64,000 nt of DNA from Nematopogon swammerdamellus (lineage: Eukaryota; Arthropoda; Insecta; Lepidoptera; Adelidae): assembly GCA_946902875.1 (NCBI GenBank), contig OX336339.1:614397-678396 (forward strand). The letters are read 5' to 3'. The notes under the pieces were generated by a model that ran no database searches, was not told the DNA's origin, and worked only from the letters and a program-made list of their open reading frames with translations. Of this stretch, positions 21,443 to 30,864 are shown in pieces. The stretch's first letter is position 1; each line of letters begins with the position of its first letter. The position numbers and the translations under genes are program-made.

Positions 21443-23088
21443 AAAAAATCATTATCACAAGTTTTAATAAAACGTAGGTTAGATGCCTTAACGCTATAAT
21501 TACATGTTTGAATGGTCCTTGAGATGAATTTCAGTCCTGCATTAGTCATATAACCTATTCTAGTGTAGCTACTGCTGTCTAAATTATTCAAATCGATGTA
21601 AACCATATTGGGTATGGTTCTTGTCAATCCATAGGTTTGTGTGTTGGACCTGTAGGCAGTGGCATTTAATTTGTCTGAATTATGTAGCGTGAGTGGCACA
21701 TACAAGAGTGAAGTGACAAACAGATTTATTTGTTTATGGTTGCAAACCTCAGCTACATATTTCACACATTTACAGTAAATGTTAGTGTCCTGGTTTGCTT
21801 CAGAATTTCCTGTCAGTAAAATTACTACGTCGCCTTTCACCATGCTGTTCACGTACTTAAGAAAGTCTTTGATCACTTCGGTGATAGGAGCGTTCGGCTT
21901 GCAGATGGCTGTGACAGAATCCGACGTCTGCAAGGAGTCCTTATAAAGGCTCGCCATATTTCGCCCATGCTCGTCACACAGAATGAGTACGTTTTTAGAG
22001 TGGCTGTGGGATGAGGATTTTTCTGCTGCAGATGCTGCAACTCCGCTTACAGCTGCGTGTGGGTCTGTGCATGGAGACTTCTTCTTCGGCTGAGAAGCTT
22101 GTATGGTTCCATGCTGACTTACATGTGCAGTTAATTTGCCTTCTCTCGGTACCTCAGCCTCAGTAATGCAGACACGGGGGACCGGTGGCTTCCCATGTCG
22201 ACCTTTCCCTTTTCCAACCGCTGAACGGGGCTCTTTGGCAGCTGTCTTCTTCTTCCCCTTTCCCTTTCTCTTCTTGGAAGACTTCCCACCTGACGTCGTA
22301 GTGGTCTCCAAGCTGTGTGCTATCCTGGTTGGAGGCGGTGTGGCGGCGGCAGAGCTGGTACTTGCCGCTGCAGGTGGCTCGCTTGATCGCGTGGCAGTGG
22401 GGGGGATGGGGGAAAGAAGTGGCTCTGTAGAAGGGGGAGTGTGCCGCGGGGACTCCTGTGGAGACGCAGTTTGCCGATCCATTGAGGTGTCGAGAATAAC
22501 GACGCATTCTACGGCGGGGCAGGGGGAGGGGCAACGAGCTCGCTGGGGCGTCGTAGAGTGTGTGCTCACGCTGCAGCGAAAGGCTGCTTCCAGTTCCATT
22601 AATCTCAGTGACTGGTCGCGGATGACTGAGTTCTTCTCGGCTATGTCTTTCCGCAGCGCGACGTTCTGCTTCCTCTCAACGGTCAGCCGGTCCCTCACCT
22701 CGCGCAGTTCCTCCGCCGTCCCGTCGTAGGAGTACGAGCAGCTGCTGTCCTTGATGCTCCGCACCTCCAGTAACTCCTTGTGAAGTGCGTTGTTGGAGTC
22801 CAGGACTTTCTCAAACTCCTTCTGGTTATTCTCGTACCAGTATATCATGTCCATGCACTTCTCCTCACTCTCCTGGAGCTCCGCGAGGCACCTCTCCTTC
22901 TTGGCGAGCAACGCTTTGAGCCGAGCATTGTCGGCCAAGACGTTCTCAAACGCGGCCGCGTTGTCGTCCTGCTCGGTGAGGAGGCGCCCATTCAGCTCAC
23001 GCAGCTCCTCCGTCTGCTGTAGCAGGCTCTGCAGGCGCTCGTCGCTCTCGCTGGCCATTGCGGCCCGTGCGCCGCTCCGTGTGCGCAT
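21406..23088 (-). CDS. CR1/L2-group LINE ORF1: coiled coil plus SGNH-like domain
   Basis: ATG at 23088 begins a 560-residue frame ending in TAA at 21408-21406. The order is: a long coiled coil (about residues 15-170, rich in E, L, K, Q), a Pro/Ser/Thr-rich linker (about 190-265), a very basic patch KKRKGKGKKK (about 272-281), and a C-terminal globular region (about 366-545). That region resembles the SGNH-esterase-like domain of CR1-group ORF1 proteins (NVLILCDEHGRNM, VVILLTGNSE). The usual GDS nucleophile motif is replaced by CDE. ORF1 proteins of this type bind RNA and multimerise to form the retrotransposition particle. The first 500 bp are much more GC-rich than ORF2. The frame is intact, and its last 37 nt overlap the ORF2 frame. 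Confidence 0.8.
   Translation of the reverse strand: MRTRSGARAAMASESDERLQSLLQQTEELRELNGRLLTEQDDNAAAFENVLADNARLKALLAKKERCLAELQESEEKCMDMIYWYENNQKEFEKVLDSNNALHKELLEVRSIKDSSCSYSYDGTAEELREVRDRLTVERKQNVALRKDIAEKNSVIRDQSLRLMELEAAFRCSVSTHSTTPQRARCPSPCPAVECVVILDTSMDRQTASPQESPRHTPPSTEPLLSPIPPTATRSSEPPAAASTSSAAATPPPTRIAHSLETTTTSGGKSSKKRKGKGKKKTAAKEPRSAVGKGKGRHGKPPVPRVCITEAEVPREGKLTAHVSQHGTIQASQPKKKSPCTDPHAAVSGVAASAAEKSSSHSHSKNVLILCDEHGRNMASLYKDSLQTSDSVTAICKPNAPITEVIKDFLKYVNSMVKGDVVILLTGNSEANQDTNIYCKCVKYVAEVCNHKQINLFVTSLLYVPLTLHNSDKLNATAYRSNTQTYGLTRTIPNMVYIDLNNLDSSSYTRIGYMTNAGLKFISRTIQTCNYSVKASNLRFIKTCDNDFLDQVPKILSTVS
21442..21448 (-). promoter_or_regulatory. Putative -1 ribosomal frameshift heptamer between ORF1 and ORF2
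   Basis: On the minus strand ORF1 reads ...AAT GAT TTT TTA GAC..., so T TTT TTA occupies 21448-21442 in exactly the X XXY YYZ phase used by HIV-1 gag-pol. The -1 frame has a TGA immediately upstream (21451-21449) and is then open through ORF2. I could not identify a convincing downstream pseudoknot by eye. Confidence 0.55.
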
Positions 23089-23800
23089 GAAAAAGAAGGT
23101 CAACTTGGTTAGCAGGAACCAGAGCAAGTAACACGACAAGTATGTCAGTAGTAGTCGGTATGTTTATATATATATAATATTTATGTAGTACTACCTATCC
23201 TTGTAGAATTTTATATATTCAGCACATACAAATACAAGTGTCACATATAATAAACAACAATAATTATTCTATGGTCAATATGTACAAATACAAGTGTTTA
23301 TAATGTATGTGTATATAAGTGTATAATAAACACAATATCCTGTGACATGTACCACTATGTGTGCACTATTTTTACAGTAAATATTCCACTAAGTACGTAC
23401 TTATATATCTATACTTATAGTCCATGTTATAATTTTCTAATTTAATGTAAGAATAATATAACAATTTTAACAGTAAAACATAATATACCTAACAGTGTAC
23501 GAATCGGTGAGAGTGTGTAGACTAAGTTAACTAGCTAATCATGCATATTATTTGGCTTGGCGATCGGCTCTTTGTCGCGTAGATCTACCGGCAGGTATAT
23601 AGCTGTACCTGCAACAGGAGTGAAGGACTCTAAAATCTAACTATCTGTCCCTCGCGTCGCGGGCTAATCGCCTGTGGTGCCCGGAGGTACCGCGATATGC
23701 CCCGAGCGAGGTCGAGCCAATCTGTGCCGTAGTACAATAGGTATATCAATATTGTTAGGTAGTATATTATGTTGGTAGGTAGGTGTATTATCTATACATC
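23089..23800. other. LINE 5' UTR (boundary unknown) and unassigned AT-rich DNA
   Basis: Part of this must be the 5' leader of the LINE, but I cannot place the 5' end or a TSD. The expected second half of the split SINE-B was not found here. A GC-richer stretch (23570-23740) is unassigned. Confidence 0.4.
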
Positions 23801-24400
23801 TATACATATAATAAAATCGTAGAGGTAAGAAAGTCTGTACATTGAATGTATTCGGAAAAAAACTAACCAGGGTGGCTTAAAATGAGATACTGAACATGTT
23901 AGAACAGTTTTTAAAATTTTTGTTTGTTTGTTTGTTTGTCTGTACGCGCATCACGCAAAAACCACTGAACGGAATTAGACGAAACTTTGTATAGTGGCAG
24001 TTTATATGCCGAGTTAACATAATACGTAAAAAAAAAATAACAAAAATAAAAACAAATTAACAATTATAAACATTATTGCGCGTTTAAAATCACGTAGTCT
24101 AAAGTACATAATTATATCTTGAGAACTGGCAGAAAATACAATTTGAATAAAATATTCATTCGAAATTTAAAAATAAGTAGATACAACGAAAATGACAGTT
24201 CTTCTTTTTTTTATTACTTGAACACAATAGTCTATACATATCTATTCTTTCTATACATATCATAAAATCGTAAATGCAAAAATGTCTATTTGTACGCGCA
24301 TCTCGCAAAAACCACTGAACGGAATTTGACGAAACTTTTTATAGTGACAGTGTATATCCCGGATTAACATAATAATTAAAAAATATAATAAAAATCACGT
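23800..24400. repeat. Two copies of interspersed repeat J
   Basis: CTGTACGCGCATCACGCAAA, AACCACTGAACGGAATTAGA and GACGAAACTTTGTATAGTG occur at 23939-23990 and, diverged, at 24290-24350. The 63850-64000 segment is a third copy cut by the window end. Confidence 0.6.
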
Positions 24401-24521
24401 ACAGACCTACCAAGTTATCTGTGAAGTGGCAGATCAGGAACTAACGGAAGTGTCATTCGGCTGTCATATATGTCAAAGCGTGTTCAGTTCGAGTTTTCTG
24501 TCTCTATAGAGCATTTTATCA

Positions 24522-25110
24522 TGCCGAAAGCTATTCACAGTGATGCCCGGAATTTAATCCTAAAAGTAAAATAGTTTTAGAAGAGGATCCTCGACAACAA
24601 GCGCCGATAATTCAATTTCATCAGATGTACAAAAGAATATAAGCTGCTACAGATTAGTGTTGCCAGTTGTAAACCAAATTTTTCCCACATAACAGATACA
24701 TTTTAATTTGAAGTTTTGTGATTGATTGAATTTTCAGGTGTAAGTAAAGGGCTCATTTCCAAAATTGTTAAGGAAAAGAACGCTGCAGAAGAAACACATA
24801 CAAAAGTCACAACAGCTGGTAAAATAAGACAAAGAAAGATGGTTTTATTCGTGTTGATTCATTTTACCGTGAGGTCATCTGAAGAAAAGTTCATAAATTT
24901 TATTCGGTGAGAAAAGAAATACCGACCTACAAATGGCTTCTGGATGTACTAGAAAAACAAGGAAAAACACGAAATAACTGCTTGGAGATCTAGATATTCG
25001 CAAGAAAAAAAGGAAAAAGAAAACACCCAAAACAATATGCCTGGGGTGTGGCCTATTGATCACGACTATCATAATACGTGTAAACGTATACAACTGAAAT
25101 CACAGCGAAA
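24522..25110 (+). pseudogene. Decayed transposase (IS630/Tc1/mariner-type N-terminus)
   Basis: The first frame starts MPKAIHSDARNLILK at 24522. A later block gives GVSKGLISKIVKEKNAAEE (about 24738-24795), THTKVTTAGKIRQRK, and in another frame FYSVRKEIPTYKWLLDVLE (about 24896-24952). The order, helix-turn-helix then a GVS...RI-like repeat then a linker, fits the N-terminal DNA-binding half of an insect DNA transposase that I recall in Lepidoptera. Several frameshifts, stops and a possible short intron-like gap (about 24655-24738) are present. The DDE core is not visible. It is non-functional. Confidence 0.5.
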
Positions 25111-25261
25111 TCAAGTGATCAGATTATACCTTATTGTAAACCAGGATTTGAATAAAAACAATTATTTTTGAGTACACACTCATTTTTCACATTGAAATTG
25201 CATCCTCTATTTATTTCACTATATACGAATAAGATATTTGTTTATACCAATATTTGGTTTT

Positions 25262-25515
25262 TATTTATTGACGTAACAACGTCACGTCTTATAAATTGAT
25301 GAACACCGGCTGCACGCACGAAAAAGTGTCACGTTCCATCTGAACCTGTGTGTGCAAGCGAGAGCCCGTAAAAAGCGATAGAGAGGCATATATGGAGAGT
25401 AGGAAATACAAAATACATTTGTCCGTCTTTTGCGAGCCTCGAACCCGCGGTCCCTGCCACCAATATTGTGTGACCAACCAGACGTCTTAACCACCCGGCT
25501 AAATCGATCATGTAC
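25262..25515 (-). mobile_element. SINE-C with tRNA-like head
   Basis: The minus strand starts with GGGTGGTTAAGACGTCTGG (A box) and GCGGGTTCGAGGCTC (B box), then a body ending AACACTTTATTTC-like AT-rich DNA. The plus strand shows CGTCACGTCTTATAAATTGA and AAAAAGTGTCACGTTCCATC, repeated at 57510-57640. It is not a tRNA gene because the arms do not pair. Confidence 0.55.
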
Positions 25516-25559
25516 TAGCGAAGCGAATTCGTTCAACAGTAGGTGAAGATTTCATGGCG

Positions 25560-25745
25560 TTCGCAGTTAGGTAGGTGTTGCAACGTTGTAGTATGCACTT
25601 TGATATGTAGATGGCGTTATATAGGATTATAAATGAAATACTTCAGCGGTAGTTTACTTGATTCGCAGTTAGGTAGGTGTTGCAACGTTGTAGTATGCGC
25701 TTTGATATGTAGATGGCGTTATGTAGGATTATTGATAAAGTAGGT
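25560..25745. repeat. 102-bp tandem duplication
   Basis: TTCGCAGTTAGGTAGGTGTT starts at 25560 and again at 25662. The copies match over about 80 bp with few differences, so the duplication is fairly recent. Confidence 0.8.
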
Positions 25746-26165
25746 AGATGTGTGTTATCTAGAAATTTACAAACTTAAAGTTTATATTGATAATTAATAT
25801 TATTAGTTTTTAAAGTACCAACCGTTCCCAGTAGTTTTACCACTTTATGACGTTATCACGTAAAACTATCGTTCGTAAACCGACTTTACAGACAACCAAT
25901 TTTTTTAGCATAATATACTCACATGCATAGTTTTGATAACAAACAAGTAATAAAATCTATGGGGGAGGCGTATGTTCAGCAGTGCACGTCTTGTGGCCGA
26001 TAATTGTAGCAAAATAGCTATTCTAAATAGTCAACCACATATTACGTAAAATATCTTGACTTAGGGCCCGGCCACAGTCGCGCCGCGTCGTCACCGCCAT
26101 GGCGCGGTGCGGCGCCGCGCCGGCCGTGACAACACCGTACGGTAAACGGTAGTAGCAGTAAAGTT
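25746..26165. other. No gene; CpG-rich patch at 26065-26130
   Basis: AT-rich sequence with a common repeat relic (GGGGGAGGCGTATGTTCAGC, 25960-25979) and a GC-rich patch rich in GCCGCG and CGGCGC. Confidence 0.4.
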
Positions 26166-26169
26166 CCGG

Positions 26170-26330
26170 TGCAATCGTGAATGCCGCCGTTTTATTTGAT
26201 GTTACACTCTCGAACCGTTCCTCTACTAAGAATATCAATAAATCAGTATCAATATTGTTTGCACAAAGCAACATACCAACTGAACTGTTCGATAATGAAA
26301 CATCAAATAAAACGGGGACATTCACAACAC
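26170..26330. repeat. Imperfect inverted repeat (foldback)
   Basis: GCCGCCGTTTTATTTGATGT (26181-26200) recurs inverted near 26302-26322. Similar peptide-like frames occur on both strands, as expected for a hairpin. No gene is implied. Confidence 0.5.
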
Positions 26331-26599
26331 TGGCAACTATGAAACGATGGCAGCGCACCACTCAGTTCACAGATAACTTGGTCGGTCTGTAATCCAAAGT
26401 AAAGGTAAAAAACAATTTTAAATGTCATGTTGACAACGAAGAACTGTCATCTCGACGTGAGCTGGCCGGTGACAAATTGTTTGATAAATAAAAATAATAA
26501 TTGAAAGTCGAAGTTATGTCGCTGTCATTGGTGCAATAAAATTTATATATCTGTTGCCCGCGGCTTCGCTCGCGTGAAATTCGTATTTAAAAAAAAGAA

Positions 26600-27135
26600 A
26601 GTAAGTAACTAAAGGCGGGCCCGAAGGCGGATCTGCGCTCACGTAAACGATATTCTTTCTCGATGAAAGTAACTAAGGGCGAGGCGGAAGGCGGAGCTGA
26701 GTTCAGGAAGAATAAAAACATTCTTGAAGAAAGTAAGTAACTAAGGGCGAGGCCGAAGGCCGAGCTCTATTCTGGAAGACCATAAACCTTCTCGAAGAAA
26801 GTAAGTAACTATGGGCGAGGCCGCAGGCCGAGCTGCGTTCAGGAAGAAGCTAAACAATCTTGAAGAAAGTAAGTAACTAAGGCGAGGCCGAAGGCCGAGC
26901 TACGTTCGGATAATTGAAAAACCATCTCGAAGAAAGCAAGTAACTAAGGGCGAGGCCGAAGGCCGAGCTGCGTTCAGGAAGAAGCTAAACCATCTTGAAG
27001 AAAGTAAGCAACTAAGGCGAGGCCGAAGGCCGAGCTACGTTCTGACAAATGATAAACCATCTCGAAGAAAGCAAGTAACTAAGGGCGAGGCCGAAGGCCG
27101 AGCTGCGTTCAGGAAGAAGCTAAACCATCTCGAAT
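26600..27135 (+). repeat. 67-bp minisatellite, about 8 units
   Basis: The core AACTAAGGGCGAGGCCGAAG recurs about every 67 bp from about 26610 to 27080. The first two units are the most diverged. Confidence 0.85.
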
Positions 27136-27224
27136 AAAGTTAATTAATATTAAGATTGAGCTAATTTAATTAAATTTTATTATAAAGTCCACGCTTCTAA
27201 CGGCAAATATACCGTGCATCCTAG

Positions 27225-27645
27225 AACCTCGCGGTTATTCCCGGCTGGATGGCAAGAGGCCCGATGCTATCACCTTAGTGCCATGGACTAAGGGTAGTTC
27301 TTTGATGTGGGATGCCACTTTTGTTCTCACATTGGCTCCAAGTCACGTTAAGACATCTTCAAGAGCGGCTGGCGCGGCCTAGGCTGGGGCGGAGAGCCTC
27401 AAACGCAGCAAATATAGAAATATAATTCAAGATTTCGAATTTGTTGCGTTTGCGGTTGAAACCCTCGGTCCGTGGAGCAGTGAAGCCAAAAGAGGCTTGA
27501 GCTGGTTGACGCAACTGGTGTCCCGCCATCAAGGGATTATGTACTTCATTCAAAGGGTAAGCCTTGCCATCCAGCGGGGTAATGCCGCAAGTGCTCTAAG
27601 AACATTTGAAAATGCCCGTTTTGATAGGTATTTTAATGTTTGTTA
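27225..27645 (+). pseudogene. Captured C-terminal WDAT domain of a retroelement
   Basis: One frame reads [34 protein letters not shown] and RVSLAIQRGNAASAL to a TAG, homologous in order to the 5.2-kb and 52.4-kb copies. An internal TAG lies at 27380-27382. There is no RT and no flanking 3' UTR of the retroelement, so the fragment was probably acquired by the composite element. Confidence 0.6.
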
Positions 27646-27723
27646 GGTAGGTTTAATTCTTTAGTTATTAATATTACTTTTTTATTTTTATGAAATAAAT
27701 AGATAAACGATATTATATTCTAT

Positions 27724-28035
27724 CGAAGAAAGGAAGTCTTTAAGGGCGAGGCCCGAAGGCGGAAGAGGGTTTTTGGTTTAACTGAACGCAGCTCGGCCTT
27801 CGGCCTCGCACTTAGTTCCTTCCTTTCTTCCAGAAGGTTTATCGTCTTCCTGAACGCAGCTCGGCCTTCGGCCTCGCCCTTACTTACTTCCTTTATTTGA
27901 GAAAGGTTTATCGTTTACCTGAAAGCAGCTCGGCCTTCGGCCTCGCCCTTAGTTAGTTACTTTCTTTAAGAAGGTTTATCGATTACCTGAACGCAGCTCG
28001 GCCTTCGGCCTCGCCCTTAGTTACTTACATTCTTC
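27724..28035 (-). repeat. 67-bp minisatellite, inverted array
   Basis: AGCTCGGCCTTCGGCCTCGC recurs at about 27790, 27857, 27926 and 27995, the reverse complement of the left array. The first unit (27724-27780) is still in plus orientation. Confidence 0.85.
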
Positions 28036-28084
28036 TTTGGAATACGAATTTCACGCGAGCGGAGCCGCGGGCTCAGCTAGTTAA

Positions 28085-28654
28085 TAATATAGCTAAGTAA
28101 TTGACAATGTTTACTCACGCTTTAGTTATGATGATAATGATAATGAAGTACGTAGGCACATCACGTCGACACAGCAATAATTACATTAATGCACAGCTGA
28201 CGGCTGCGTAGTAAGTCGTCCCGTCCGCGTCGTCGCCCGTGAGCTGGAGGCCTTGATATGCAGCCCGTTTAGCGCTCGAGACAGCAGCGGGACGGTGGGG
28301 CGCGGCGCGGGTTTGAGGTTATCTACTGGTTCCTTTCACCGTCCGTCGTCGTTGCAGTGTAGGTATTTTGAATGTTCCCTCCTCGTCGTAGCTGCTGATG
28401 TCGCTCAGATCTTGTTTTTTCCGTATAATCTTAGCGTGAAGTGAGTAACTGACGCCAACTTGTAACGGTCACTTTTTGCATTCGCAAGTTTCACGCGAAA
28501 TATTACTTTTCAGGACGAAATATTCCACGCACATATATTTTCTAATGCGGCGATTCTATTTAATATAAATTTGTGCCTTTATCTTGTAATAAACATTTAA
28601 ACTAATATAAATTATCGCGGAGCTAAAAATTTCAAGTATTGACAGTTGGCAGGG
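28085..28654. other. Unassigned, with a CpG-rich patch (28215-28330)
   Basis: Contains GTCCGCGTCGTCGCCCGTGA and GGTGGGGCGCGGCGCGGG. Not repeated elsewhere in the window. A splice-donor-like AGTGAGTAA occurs at 28440-28448. It could be an untranslated exon or CpG-rich regulatory DNA; there is no coding support. Confidence 0.25.
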
Positions 28655-28790
28655 TTGCCATATAATCCAGGGAAGTCTTCGGTATGGCACCTACCTTCTC
28701 GGAGGTGACATTGGATGGTCGGAGCATGTGCTTTGTTTGGCCCCTCCGACTCAGCCACCCATACCGAATTACATAAAAAAAAAATTTGAA
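28655..28790 (+). mobile_element. SINE-B 3' fragment
   Basis: AATCCAGGGAAGTCTTCGGT to CATACCGAATTACATAAAAA. It begins inside the SINE-B body. Confidence 0.7.
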
Positions 28791-29039
28791 CAATATTTTT
28801 TTAATACTATAGATAACTGTCACGGGAATATACGTAGGTTTTTTTTATAAGTTATTTATTAAAGGAGCTAGGACAGCGCAAAAATCCTTGAAATTAAATC
28901 CGCCATGAGACGTCTAGTTCACAACTTTCAGGAATGTCAAAAAAAACGGTCAAATTCCGCAATTTTTACGATACTTAGTGCGAGTGCGAGTCGAACTCGC
29001 ATGTAGAGCATTTTCATGTAGGTACGTTCTCCCGTAAAA

Positions 29040-29390
29040 TATAAGTGGATCCCTATATTCCCAATATTTTTTTTTTTAAAGTTTTAATCTCCATTAGTTT
29101 CGGAGATAGGAGGGGGAGGGGGGGGGGGGGGGGAGGGGGAGTGCTCCAATTTCGTATATTATCTTTTAAACTTTGCATTTTAAAATGTTTACGAATAATT
29201 AAACAAGCCCTTTCACTTGATTTTACGTTCGACTTGAAAAAAAAATTTCACTTTCTAATTTGCCGCCCAAATGACCGCCTAAATCGAAATTCGTACGAAC
29301 TCTATATATTATGTACTAAATTTCAACTTTTTTTCGTCCAGTAGATTCGGAGAAAATAAGCTGTGACAGACAGACAGACACGAGAGTGAT
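29040..29390 (+). repeat. Interspersed repeat I with poly-G tract
   Basis: Homologous to 13750-14160. An internal run of 16 consecutive G (29118-29133) is flanked by further G5 runs (29112-29139). It ends with a GACAGACAGACA tract. Confidence 0.6.
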
Positions 29391-29399
29391 CGTGTAAGG

Positions 29400-29808
29400 A
29401 TTTAGTTTTTTCCTCTTTTGAGTTATGGGATCCTAGTGGTGTGTCATAGTACACTTGGTAATGTATAACAGATTATGACGTCCGTCGTATTTATGACCTC
29501 ACGTCGATATTAATAACGGTAATTGCTTAATAAAAGTTTCGTGGGCGCACCGTCACGCCGCGCCGCCGCGAGGTGGATCAGAGCGAGCAATTGCGTTACT
29601 CGGCCCATTACTCCTGCGGGCTTCCGTCATCGAGTTTGCTGTTAGCCTGCCCGTAGCGAACTACACAGCCACAAATTCTGTTTGACGCAACGTCGTGTCC
29701 CGTCGGCAGTTCGGGATATTTACGACGCATAGTTTATAGGATACAGGCCCCCTACAGGGCGATTTCGTGAACACCTGCATCACTTTAGGGGTTGTTTCTG
29801 TACATCAA
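29400..29808. other. No gene; GC-rich patch at 29540-29660
   Basis: Unassigned. Contains CGTCACGCCGCGCCGCCGCG. No frame or repeat is recognised. Confidence 0.35.
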
Positions 29809-29809
29809 A

Positions 29810-29870
29810 CTGATTTTTTTTGTAAAAAAAACGTTGGAACCCTCCAACGTTTTTTTCCAAAAAAAATCAG
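29810..29870. repeat. 61-bp palindrome
   Basis: CTGATTTTTTTTGTAAAAAA ... inverted ... TTTTTTCCAAAAAAAATCAG, with the ACGTTGGA/TCCAACGT core around ACCC. The stem is nearly perfect. It is probably a micro-MITE. Confidence 0.65.
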
Positions 29871-29924
29871 CTCCCGCACGGTATACACAACTGCAGATCC
29901 TCGACTGCAATTCGTGATAATAAG

Positions 29925-30080
29925 CACACCTGAGCGCGGTTCGGGTTCTGAGGCTGACCGTGGTTCGGATTCCAAGTAAAACTGTAGTTCCCACCTTACC
30001 TTACTAGGTGGTAGGGTTTAACCCGGCCGGGTTGGTAACACCGCCACCGAAATGTCGCTCGAAGCGGCTATGTAAATTAT
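29925..30080 (+). mobile_element. SINE-A middle fragment
   Basis: GAGGCTGACCGTGGTTCGGA through TTACTAGGTGGTAGGGTTTA to GCGGCTATGTAAAT. Confidence 0.7.
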
Positions 30081-30274
30081 GAAATAAGACGATGTTCCAT
30101 TTTTTAAATTAGAAAGAAAAAAAATGACTGTATGTTTAAAATGTCATTGAGAAAAATATACTGAAAAAATATGTAGGATGCAAAAAACGTTATACTAAAG
30201 GAAAAGCATCAATAAAATAAGAACCTATATGAAGAGTTGTTTGATTTACAACATTAGGACAATATAACTATCAA

Positions 30275-30395
30275 GCAACAAGTAAGGCACGAAGATCCAC
30301 CTGCAGCATGACTCGGTGGAAGGACCGTGCCAAGGTGATAGGTAGCTAACCTTTCGTCTTTTAGCATCGCATCTCGTCCTTATCCCATAGTATCG
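30275..30395 (+). repeat. Repeat E fragment
   Basis: AGCAACAAGTAAGGCACGAA, CATGACTCGGTGGAAGGACC, GCCAAGGTGATAGGTAGCTA and a TTAGCATCGCATCTCGTCCT end. Confidence 0.6.
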
Positions 30396-30472
30396 GGCTA
30401 TAGAACCACTCAGACGGAAGGAAGTGCAAGTCAGTATGTACAAAACATTTTGCAATCAAGGTAAGATACGTA

Positions 30473-30842
30473 CGTTTTTATGGAAACTGAAACGCTGGGC
30501 TGCCTCACCTACAACATCCGTGATGTCAGCCCATGACACCGGGTGAACTAGGTGCCATGTCAGTGCTTCCCTTCATATCGTGTCGGCTACACTGAACTGG
30601 ACGGAAAACACGTACTATTTACATAGCCGTTTCGAATGACGTTTCATTCAGCGCGGTGGTAGAAACCTGGGCCTTGCCCTAGCACCTAATAAAGTAAAAA
30701 GGGAAGGGACCTACAGTTTTACGTGGAATCCGAACCACGGCCAGCCTCCAACGGTCGAGCGGTCACCCGTCCAAGTACTGAACGCGGTCAGGGTTGCTTA
30801 ACAACAGTTGACCGACCGCACCACTGAGCTACCGAGGCTGAC
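30473..30842 (-). mobile_element. SINE-A, full length
   Basis: The tail is at about 30477 and the head at 30842. On the minus strand the order is GCCTCGGTAGCTCAGTGGTG (A box), GTTAAGCAACCCTGACCGCG and CAGTACTTGGACGGGTGACC (5S-like), then GTGGTTCGGATTCCACG (B box). It is one of the best preserved copies. Confidence 0.8.
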
Positions 30843-30864
30843 AAACAGACCTCTTAGTTTTCCA

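Larger units (their letters stand above)
26545..28080. mobile_element. Composite palindromic element: inverted minisatellite arrays with a captured fragment
   Basis: Both outer ends carry the Helitron-like 3' motif in opposite orientation (GCCCGCGGCTTCGCTCGCG at about 26547; CACGCGAGCGGAGCCGCGGG at about 28050, then CTAG|T at 28077-28080). Inside are about eight 67-bp units in plus orientation (26600-27135), a retroelement fragment (27225-27645), one plus-oriented unit (about 27724-27780) and four inverted units (27780-28035). Each unit contains GGCCGAAGGCC, a GAA-loop mini-hairpin. There is no transposase. Confidence 0.65.

Noticed and set aside
22136..22729. 197-codon plus-strand frame opposite LINE ORF1
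   Set aside because: Antisense shadow of the GC-rich ORF1 coding strand.
26600..28035. CRISPR-like array
   Set aside because: The units are contiguous minisatellite repeats without unique equal-length spacers, and the context is eukaryotic.
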